Of a DNA stretch of 64,000 bases, positions 36,701 through 46,000 are shown piece by piece; the stretch's first letter is position 1, and the number at the start of each line of letters is the position of its first letter. The position numbers and the translations under genes are program-made. The stretch is from the NCBI GenBank assembly GCA_914767715.1, contig OU612070.1:6963501-7027500 (forward strand), in the 5' to 3' direction. The notes under the pieces are model-generated. The model saw only the letters and a program-made list of their open reading frames with translations. It had not been told where the DNA came from and did no database searches. Origin of the DNA: Membranipora membranacea (taxonomy: Eukaryota > Bryozoa > Gymnolaemata > Cheilostomatida > Membraniporidae).

Positions 36701-39700
36701 TACGCCTCTGCACTAACGTACAATAAATGAAAATATTATAATAATAACTCATAGAACTCTCATGTTTAACAAAACTGACCTGTCTCCAAATGAAGTTGCA
36801 AACAAAGAGGCCCTTACATTGGTGTACCATGCTCTTATATAGCATGGTTCCAGACACCTTAGAAAAACTGCTGACGTGCAAAAAACAAGAATAAAACACA
36901 TTTCTCAATTGCCGCAAAAAGAGGGTTGATCGGCTGCAAGCGTGGGTTGATCGGCCGCAAGAGTTGCTAATTCTGAATTGTCTCTGTTGGCGCCGGTGTT
37001 AAGAATAGAATTTAGATTGGAATATATTTGCATATCACGGATTCGAGGTGATATGCACCGGCTGGTAACTGCGTGTCCTCCAGTCAAGGTTTGAGTGTAC
37101 TGATGATGATGCTGGCAAAGATATTGGATGTTGTTATTGTGTCGGATGTTGGTATAGACAATTCTCCTGTTTACTGCTGTGTATACGACAATGCTAATTC
37201 TGACTTGTCTCTGTTGGCGCCACCTTAACTGCATTGTCATGGTTGTCACGGTTATGGCGTTAGGGTGGCACCGGTATTAAGAATAGAATTTAGATTTGCA
37301 TATGTTTGCCTGTCCTCGATTCGAGGTGATATGCATTGGCTGGTAACTGCTTGTCCTCAAGTCGAGGTTTTAGTGTACTGTTGTTGATATAGAAATTATC
37401 CTGTTTGTTGCTGTGTATGCGACAATGGTGTGAAACGAAGCTTGTCAACCCTTGCATTTGAGTTATTGAAAATAGTTGTCCCAGCTGAAAAGAAGTTTTC
37501 TTAATGTGATGTAGCCCCTTTTCTTATTCTCAGGAACTACTTGTCCCACCTCAAGAATTTCTTAACATTGCAGTAACTTATGTTACACAAAAGCATGATG
37601 TAAACCAGGGAGCGGAATTGAACCAAGAGATTGGATTCATTGATATAAATTATGTTCTCATGTTTTAACTAAAGTTGTCAAACTTGATATCGCAATGCTT
37701 CATTTGCCTCCGGAGGATGCCTAAGATTAAAGTATCAACAGTTGATAGGAGTTAAACCAAGCAATTGGAGTATCTATCTTCTTGGTTTAACTGAAAATAC
37801 ATACTGTTGTTGCTTTATTTTTAGTCCAAGTCAAAGAAGTCACGAAAAAAATCGGACAAAAGTAGGAGAGGCACCGGAGATGTGGAAGAAGTTTTCAGAG
37901 ACACTCTGTTGCGAGGATTGAGAGACCGAAAGAAATCCCAATTTACTCTTAGGAATGAGGTCGAAAAAATACTGAGTAACTTAGAAGGAAATTACAGATA
38001 TGGTTGCATCATGGCCAAGTTTGAAACAAAAGACAAAACGACATTGCTGATGAACAGTATACAGTATGCATTGTATTACAAATCTTATCGCGTTTTGAAG
38101 GTTCTTCTCACTAAAGTCACCGATCTTCGTGCCTACCTTGGAAACTATGAGTTGCTTGAGCAGGCAATAATATCTGAGGACGATGAACAGATAGGTGTAA
38201 TTCTCGAATACTACCAGAATGAGGCGGTTCCCATTCTGCCTGCATCTATGTCAAAATCAGCGAAAGACCGACTTTACGATGGCAGCTGGAATCAAAAAAC
38301 AATTAAAGCCTTCTACCCATATCTCGATTCTTTTCTGATACCCAAGGGAAAGAATAAAGCGAAAATGATTGCTACTGTGTGCTACAATCGATTCCTTAGT
38401 CAGCCAAAAGGTCACATAAAAAGACACGGGGCCACCGCAGAAGCAGAGCGCATCACTAAAGGTTTGAGAGCTGGAGGGTTCACAGTCAAAGGACCATTAA
38501 TAGATTGGTCATTCGATGAGCTTTTGGGGTACCTAAAAAACATTGTGCATGAAATAAAGGATGTGTGCTCTGTGCTGTTTGTTTTTATCATGTCACACGG
38601 AGACCAAGGAGTTCTCTATGACCGCAATGGAGAAAAGGGGGAGATAAATGAAGTGATTAAAGTCCTAAAAGACCTTGAGAACACCCTACCTGCTGTAAGT
38701 ATACAACTCGTAATAATGTAGCAGTTCAGGTCCATGGTAGCACAATCTACCTAGCATCCCTGCTATACATTCTGTTTGCGTCAATAATGAGCAGAAAAAA
38801 CTGAGAAGATAGTTTTTTTCCCAACGATTCCACAATCCGGCAAAGAGTTTTAAAAGTCCTGGTCAGTTGTGTTTGGTCTCGTCGAGGCCCTCTCAATGAA
38901 TAGTTATTATTCAAACTGTTTCAGCAGGATGATAATATCCTGGTGCAAACTTTTCTAAAGCTCTCATATTTTCCTGGAAAAAGTCCAAGCTTTCCTGAGC
39001 ACGATTATAATGTCACAGATAACTCTATAATCTTTTTCACAGGTGTTTTTCATACAAGCTTGCCAGGGTAACAGGGAGCCTATGGAAAATGTCAATACAA
39101 AAGTTGAGTGGCCGCAAATGAAAGATGCTCCCCAGCCAGGGTCTGGAAACAGACCTGTAGAAGAGCCTGTCCGAAATCGTGAGCTTCTCAGTTGGATGTA
39201 TGGCCATCACATAAGATTTTATCGCCCAAACACCATGGTAGTATTAGCAACAACAGAATTCACCTCTGCTAAGCGCGAAATTTTTTTCAAACATTTGGCT
39301 AGTCAGTTTGAGTTTGCAAATGGGGTTACCACAATTAATAGCATGGTACAGCAAAGCTCAAAATGGATGTCACTGGACGAAGATGAAGAGAGTAGACGCC
39401 AAGCACCCCTGACCTACGATCTAATGAGGCAGACTTTAATACTCCCGAAGGCTAAAGAGAGACACATAGTGCACAGCGAGCAGAGCCGTCCACAATCAGG
39501 TATGAGGTTGCATGAGCCTTGATACGTAAATTATAATTGATTAGGTAGGTGATGTGCTATGTAGCTATTACATTAGATTTTTTTTTTATGACTTTTACAT
39601 ACCACACTATGATACAAATCAAATTAGCTGGCTGCCCTCTATCTCTACATTGGGATTGAAAAATGTGAGCTCTCCGGATAAGGCACCAACAAGATAGTAA

Positions 39701-39829
39701 ATTATGCTTTGTATCAATGTAGATCAAAGTTTCTTTGGAGCAGCAGTACAAACAGCAGGTGCAGTTTTCAGACGTCACGTACCCAAAACTGCACAATCAC
39801 TAGCAAACCGATTTTTCAAAACGACATAG
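33721..39829 (+). CDS. Caspase-family (C14) cysteine peptidase
   Basis: Secure exons: 37825-38694, 39043-39499, 39723-39829 (stop TAG 39827-39829), phases agreeing. The first contains RHGATAEAERI, a p20-type motif, and the catalytic His in IMSHGDQG (codon 38596-38598). The second contains the catalytic Cys in FIQACQGN (codon 39061-39063) and p10-like NTMVVLATTEF and QAPLTYDLMRQTL. The intron falls exactly between His and Cys exons. There is no ATG at the start of the 37825 exon, so it needs upstream exons. Phase-compatible candidates: 33721-33780 (MTNQFFKF, A at -3), 34074-34236 (Thr-rich), 35207-35298 (or from 35204), 35491-35565, 37534-37572; together about 620 residues. An alternative start is ATG 35210. 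The first about 110 residues of the 37825 exon are helical-looking, perhaps ankyrin-like, with no recognised DED or CARD. MKD in the linker could be a p20/p10 cleavage site. The usual p10 SWR is replaced by SAKRE. Confidence is high for the caspase exons and about 0.5 for the N-terminal set. Confidence 0.8.
34575..34822 (+). repeat. Dispersed repeat with internal subrepeats, copy 2
   Basis: Plus-orientation counterpart of 29103-29345. Related but more diverged sequence (TAGGCAAGC, TAGGAAGC, TAGGGAGC units) extends upstream to about 34380. It lies in an intron of the caspase gene model. Confidence 0.75.
35840..36255 (+). mobile_element. hAT-type MITE 1 with tRNA-like segment
   Basis: 416 bp with ends CAGTGGCGTATATT / AATATACGCCCCTG and 8-bp TSD TAATAAGG (35832-35839, 36256-36263). 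Inside is a tRNA-like segment with an A box (TAGCTCAGTGTGTAGAGCG) and a B box broken by one inserted base (35944-35957). A strong GTGGGAGGGCGC/GCGCCCCTCCCAC hairpin follows. No transposase. Confidence 0.8.
36296..36710 (+). mobile_element. hAT-type MITE 2 with intact tRNA-like boxes
   Basis: 415 bp, nearly identical to MITE 1 just upstream, with its own 8-bp TSD CACTAACG (36288-36295, 36711-36718), so it is an independent insertion and not a tandem duplication. A box at about 36347-36365; perfect B box GGGTTCGAATCCC at 36399-36411. The anticodon position reads CTTGTAA, as in tRNA-Thr(TGT). Confidence 0.8.
36965..37426. repeat. Two-copy tandem duplication, about 230 bp units
   Basis: Units 36965-37191 and 37192-37426 share TGCTAATTCTGA, TCTCTGTTGGCGCC, GATTCGAGGTGATATGCA, GGCTGGTAACTGC and CTGCTGTGTATACGACAATG (with small changes), but differ by an insertion after GGCGCC in unit 2. 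It lies in an intron of the caspase model; open frames here are not supported as coding. Confidence 0.8.
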
Positions 39830-40133
39830 ATCAAGGTGGGTTTTTGATAAATAATCTGGACTTATCATTGTATAGTTCAGGTGTAGGAGAGAGCTCAAAA
39901 GACCCAATTAGAGAGAAATATTTTAATGCATAATTGGTTCTTCTCCTGTTCTGTTCAGTTATCTTACCACAATCAACAAATGGACAAATTAAAAACTTTT
40001 GACAATGGCTTTGAAAACAAGGATCTATCCTAACCTTGTTGGTTATAGTCAAGCTTATCTTGTTCCCCTTCCATATGTTGTGGCATCTGATCGGCTCTAG
40101 TACTATTTGAATGGATGCAGTCACAGACTTGCC

Positions 40134-40856
40134 AACCTAATTTTTCCAAAATGAGTACAAAAATTTGCAAAATGCTTAAAAATGCTTACAAAACTCCAGG
40201 GTGCCTCAAATGACCAGAAAACGCCCCAAAAATGCTATTATCACAGTAAGTAGTCCTTAGTAGCATAGGAGTGCAGATCACTCAACATTAGTCTTTTTCC
40301 CTTTGCGTTGTAAGGTGCAATCTGCTAATAATAAATGAGAAGTTGTTTGTAACCTAGCCTGTCTGGACAAGACAGGCTATTTGAAACCCTGTTTGCCCAT
40401 CCTCCCTGGTTGCCCTTGAAACACTGGGGCAGGAGATCTGAGTTATCTCACCCCAACAAGGAGGTAGACAACTTTGTTACTCTGATTAAAGAAAAGTTGA
40501 AGTTGGCAGAACCACCATATTCTACAATGGATTACTAGTTATATTGTGTCTCATTGAAGAAAAGTTGCAATTTGGCTCATGCAAAACTTGGACAGGTAAA
40601 AAGTCAACTGTAAAATATCAACATCATGGTTTTCTGCAGCCAATACCAGATTTTTAGACTATTATTTAACCATGACAACCAAGTAAACACTAAAGATAAA
40701 AGATGCGTTTTTGATTGCCTAATTAGATGAACCAGGGAGAATGGATGAACAGGCGTTTGGAAAACCATAAATGAGTACAACTAGCGTTTTGCGTTTAAAA
40801 CTCAATTAGTGTCAAATAAGCGTTTACAAACGCTTTATGCGTACAGGTTGGCAAGT
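40134..40856. mobile_element. MITE-like element, 723 bp, 9-bp TSD
   Basis: ATGCAGTCA flanks both sides (40125-40133, 40857-40865). Ends CAGACTTGCCAACCT (left) and AGGTTGGCAAGT (right) are inverted repeats. Lysine/asparagine-like AAATGCTTA repeats near both ends extend the inversion loosely. No coding capacity. The ends would fit hAT, the duplication length Mutator or hAT. Confidence 0.65.
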
Positions 40857-41624
40857 ATGCAGTCATCACTTGAGGGTTGTACCTAGCATACTTTGTAGAC
40901 CGCAAATCTGTGTGGTTGGTGTGAGTCCAAGATTACTACTTTTGAGTCCACAACAGTGAAAGAATATTTGTTTTCTATCTGTTATGCTCATACATATTCC
41001 ATTTGTTTCCTTAAGTAGGCTGGAGATGGAAGGAGCTGGATTTAAACAAGTCAACACAGTTGAGACCTGCCTACAAGTCCAATCACTTCCCGGTGAAGAT
41101 CACAATGTTGACCGGCCAATGAAAGAAAGATAGTATATGCAGAACAAGACTGAGCAGCAATAACAACCGAACAATACCCCATAACACTGCACTAGCCAGC
41201 AGATGTCTATTCATCAAATATGGGAATATGATGTGAAAATGATGCCTAATGCTGATTCTGATGATCTCCCACTTTTTGAATTTTACTAAATACGCTTTAT
41301 ATATATACTTTTTATTGGCATCAAAAGTCATCTCATTCGAAATGTTTTGCACTCAGTGCCAGAAAACAATTTTTTTTTATAACAAAAAAGAGAAACAGAA
41401 GGGAAATAATATCATCAATGATGTTGGTCAAGTCGATAATATATGGTTGAAAAGTAAAGTTTTGAATGAACTGAACTTCTCTTTAGATCTCAAATGTAAC
41501 GGTAAAGAATTGTGTGTAGCAGAAACTTTGTATCTTAGATTGTCTGTATGATATAAAAGTAAATGTTTATCACGAAAATTGAACTTGGTAGTGTTTTTAA
41601 ATCCTCTATATATAAATGGAGGTG

Positions 41625-42017
41625 TTAAAAATTTTTTATCTTATGCGCAGAAAGTGAAGTGAAATAACAAACAAGCTTAGGAAGAGGTAGGAGTTGTAAT
41701 GATTGTGTAATGGATTCGGTTGAAATGAGATAATATGGGATGTAATGCACATTGGCGATAATGCGTAAAGCCCGTTTTTGCAACAAAAATAATCTATTGA
41801 GGGCATTATTGCAGGACAAGTTGCCAATGATATGGATACCATATATAAGGTGACAATAGATAAACTGGAAGTAAAATGTGCGGGCACTTGCTATATCCAA
41901 GAAGTATCTCAAATTTTGAAGTAGGTAAACATTCCGTTGTACCTTTTTATATACATACTCTAGATGATCCTGCCATGAAAGCGAGTCATTCAACACAAAA
42001 CCCAGAAGCCTTGACAC
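41625..42017 (-). pseudogene. LINE reverse-transcriptase C-terminal fragment
   Basis: A 130-codon frame with the usual post-palm region of LINE RTs: LLGFVLNDSLSWQDHLEYV, then a region like LQKRALRIIANV. The upstream sequence on this strand (to about 42340) has no clear palm domain and many stops. A 5'-truncated dead copy, not closely similar in sequence to the copy at 30808-32355. Confidence 0.75.
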
Positions 42018-44959
42018 TTTATGCTATACTATTATTTTTATTGTCAATCAGATCAGTAATATAATATTTTTTAATGTGTTTAGATCATAACAAAGTACTC
42101 ATCAATCAATCTGTCAGTTGCTTGAACTCTATACTGGCAGTAACCTTGACCCTATTTGCTCATATCATTTTGTCGCATACGCACAGCGTATTGGAAAATA
42201 TGTTATCTTTGCATTTAATCTGTTTACCTACCAGGGTTTTGTTTAACCTCCATTTATTTTCTATATTCACTCCAAGAATAATCCTTCAAATTTGTGTAAT
42301 TATCCACCCAGATGACACTTATATTTTTCATGCATGAATGTATTTCGTTATTGTATTACACGAAAACCTTCCCCACTTGGATCATTCACTGCATTGGCAA
42401 TTTGAATTTAATTTCTAACTTGAAATAAAGAACTTCTAAAGAATGTAATGATTTGAGTTTTGACTTTGAGTATTTAACCCAACTAAGGCTCCACAAGAAA
42501 TTTGGTTCTCAATCAATATTTTGTTTTGAACTTTCCTACAGAGTTTTGACTTTTTGCTATCTTGGTCATGTCAATTTTTAAGGCCAATATTAACATTTTA
42601 CCTGTTTTATCTGTGATATTATGTGAGAAAACAATGATTGGATTGCAGCAACTGTTATCAAGGATTTATTGGAGAAAACCATCTATTCCACACATCATGG
42701 GAAAAATCAATTAGAACATTGGAACATTAAATTGGAACAGGTCGGCGCTTTTGCCTAATGTCTGTTTTTGATAATAAATTGCACCTATCTAGTCCTTACC
42801 AGATAACTAGACTATGATACTCAGAATATTTATTTGCAGGAAAGATTAAGGGAAGCTTAACAATTCACCATCCAAAGATTTTATAAGTCAAACCCATGGA
42901 TGAAAAATGGGAGTTTCTATATCTATGGTAAAGCCCCCCCCCCCCCCCAAAAAATATAAATCCAAAGGTGCATGGGGAATGGAACAATTAATTATTGATC
43001 CTCCCACAATGAGAGTAAAATTCCCATTGTCTGAGGTACCAAACACATGGCAGCGGGTTGGCGGCGTTAATCAGCAAGCCAGCTTCTCACTGCTATGACT
43101 TGCGCTTCACCTCTGCCATCCTTATGAACCTAATTTTATCAGGGTCATTGCAGCTTACATGGCTCATTGCCAGGTTTATCCTCCAAATTAAGTTTGTTAT
43201 TGAAGGTTTGCAACATAAACCATGAGCTCCATCGAGTTCTAGTCTACTTTGTAAATTCCTTTGTAATGTTGTTTTCTGTTATTAAATATGCGTGACTTTC
43301 CAAATATCACCTCCTAACCTTGTATAGTATAACTTAAATGTCATTTAAACCACTGATGATTGAAGAACAATTCTGATGCCGACGTCGATCTCAACATGTG
43401 GCTCCAAAATGAAAAGTTGATCCCACATTAATTTCCAGGCTTTTCTGGCTACAGCAATTGTTTAATTTTTGTTTATCACCAAAATCAAACAATCGATGGC
43501 AGCGTTTAGAAAACATGACTGCGGCAGTGTTAATAACTTTCAATCATAATATATTATGAATAACTATAATATTGGTAATTATAAAAATTGTAAAACAAAT
43601 CAATAACAAAAAATGCTGATTTATAATTTCAATGTTTTTTAAGGTATATAAATATATTAGTATCGGTTATTTAAGCGGTACCATTACAAATGATCAGGTT
43701 ATGGCAGTGTTGTGGTGCGATTGGCTTGATGTTGGATCATTTTGCGAAGTCAACTACATATATATATATTATTATATTATATATCCATAGAAAACCTGTT
43801 GATAGCGTGTCGATAAAGGATTGGTTTTTTAAATATGAGTAATTTGCATTCTGATATGATAAAAGTAACAAATCTTTCTGGCACATACCGACTCAAGCAG
43901 GACTTTTCAAAGGCAAAATTATTTATTTTGGACAGCAAAGCTGGTGCTCAATTTGACCTGTTGTCAGTGTGATAGCGGTTACCCCTAAAGGAAATTAATC
44001 CAGGTGATAGTGCTTCTCTTTTCGGTACAGCAATGACTGATAACTTTGAGAAACTGCTCAACTAGATGTTGCATGAAAGCCCTGATTGAGTGTTTCCAAT
44101 CAATCTCGGAACATTTTGCCAACTTTTATCAGCATGTGCAGTGACATTTATCACACTCGCCAAACAAACAAAGATAGTTGCGAAATTTGTGCATGCAGTA
44201 TGTAAGTGGTGTAAATAGAAGTCTAATCAAGCAGTTGGTTTTACCTAGTCAAGAACTGGTGACACACAGTTAAGTGATTTAAAACATCCAAAACTGACTT
44301 TTGAAAATGAAGGATCAATCAAACTGTCTTCTGGTGAGCAATAATAATTAATTAAGATTAATTAGAAAATTCCGCTGTCTCTCTATTTTAAATTAGCAAT
44401 GAGTATGTAATAGTGTGATTAACTCACCACTACCCCTTCAAATCAGGTGCATGGTTAAATTAAGAGGAGAATTATCTATGAGTCTATAATGGTCTGGTCT
44501 AACTAACTCAATAACTAAGCAGTACTCTTTATGTCAGAAAAGGTAGTAGGCTATATTGCTTTTCTCAAAGATTATGCCATGTTGTCCATAATGGAGATAG
44601 ATATTATTTGGGATAACAGCTGGCATTCCCAGCCAGCCTTATGGCATACTATGTTGTATCCAAACAAATGTTTCATAATGGAATGCCACTTGTTCCGTCT
44701 TGCAGCAGCACGAGTCCTTAATCTGGATTACAAGCTGATTGCTGTAAGCCTGTGAAAAGAGTGTCCCTGTGGAATTCAATCTGTTTTATAACAAGCGGCA
44801 TTGCGTCCTACTTTTCTCTTGCGATATGATAGATATGCTTACTGTATGATAAGACTGTTCCAAAAAATGTCAACTGATTTCTTCTGAAATCTGGTTCTTT
44901 CTGAGCTGTGAATACACTGTTCAGAGGGGATAGGAGGCTTGAAAACTTATCCATATGAG

Positions 44960-45232
44960 GAGTCAGGAGTGGTCTAATGGTTAAAGGTACGGGTTTTGAA
45001 TATTTGAGGTCCAGGTTCAGATTCATCCTAGCCAGGTCCTTGCGGATCAGGACCAAAAATACCGGCGGTCCATGTGTAAGGTGAAGAACCCCCTCTGCCT
45101 CTTCAATATAAAGAGTAGCCGGATTTCCTGCGGGCATGAGGATAGGGTACGGCATGGGTACTATTAGTCCCAGTACCCGTACCCAAGAGAGGAAAACTCT
45201 CTCTGTTTGAAAGATGATGATTAACTGGCCTA
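44960..45232 (+). repeat. tRNA-derived SINE
   Basis: A box TGGTCTAATGGTTAAAGG (from 44970) and B box GGTTCAGATTC (45014-45024), then a body with AGGACCAAAAATACCGGCGG and a hairpin-like end, GTACCCGTACCC then GAGAGGAAAACTCTCTC. No true tRNA folding at the acceptor stem. Confidence 0.7.
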
Positions 45233-46000
45233 TTTTGAGGTTGGGTATATGGTATTAGCGCGCTTGCTACTCACTGCCAGGAGATTGATGCTGTAGGAGT
45301 CAGGGGTTTGGGTTAAATTGGGGGGGGGGCTTGTTTGATCAATTATCACATGGACTATCTGATTATCAACTTTTTTCTTTCTGCACAAGGTAATCCTGTT
45401 CATTCATGTTAGGTGGACTATTGAATATGAAATATATGATTGTGAGTGCCTCACCTGGGCACAAGTACTTTTGGACCAGTCATGATCAAGTGGTTGCCCG
45501 TAAAACCAACAACCATCAATTTTGGCACATAGTTTTACTTTGTCAGTATTACTGACGGAAATTGTTCTCCGTTTTTTAAATGTTAGAGTCAGATCAAAAC
45601 ATTTGAACATAATAACTTTATTATAAATTATTCCATGTAAAATAATTTAACTAACTTACAGTTGGCTGTTTGAGCGCATATATTTTATGGCTAATATTTA
45701 CGGATAATTATGGACGCAACATACTGCTGAATACATTCGATCGTATGGTTTGATACTTTTGCAGATTGTCAGTCTGTTGATGATTTTATCTTCTTGTAAT
45801 GGACTGCAGAAGGCTACTGAGGCGTTTTTGAAAAGGCAAGTGAGGAAGAATTGTGCAGTTATTTGCTAGTGTAGGTCCTAGCCCATGACAATTTAAAACT
45901 TTGATCACCAGTATATTCTATGTGTACCATATGAATCGGATAAAATAAATGTTCAATTTATGAATGAGGGCGCTGTTATCTCCCCAGCTCAGAAGAAACT

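Larger units (their letters stand above)
39830..46000. other. Largely gene-free interval
   Basis: About 6 kb between the caspase stop and the NHL gene. Recognisable content is the MITE at 40134-40856, the LINE fragment at 41625-42017, a C15 run at 42934-42948, a SINE at 44960-45232 and a G9 run near 45320. A possible signal-peptide-like stretch (VSLLMILSSCNG, about 45767-45803) ending at a GTGAGG donor (about 45840) could be a 5' exon of the next gene, but its phase does not match. The rest is AT-rich with no motif I recognise. Confidence 0.5.

Noticed and set aside
42907-43098. Open frame with a polyproline run
   Set aside because: The prolines come from a C15 homopolymer; no other support.
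44531-44755. 74-codon plus-strand frame (MSEKVVGYIAF)
   Set aside because: No recognised motif, splice partner or coding bias; expected by chance in 6 kb.
45767-45840. Signal-peptide-like exon for the NHL-repeat gene
   Set aside because: Its GTGAGG donor is phase 0, while the main exon acceptor at 46033 needs two bases; no upstream ATG with a good context.
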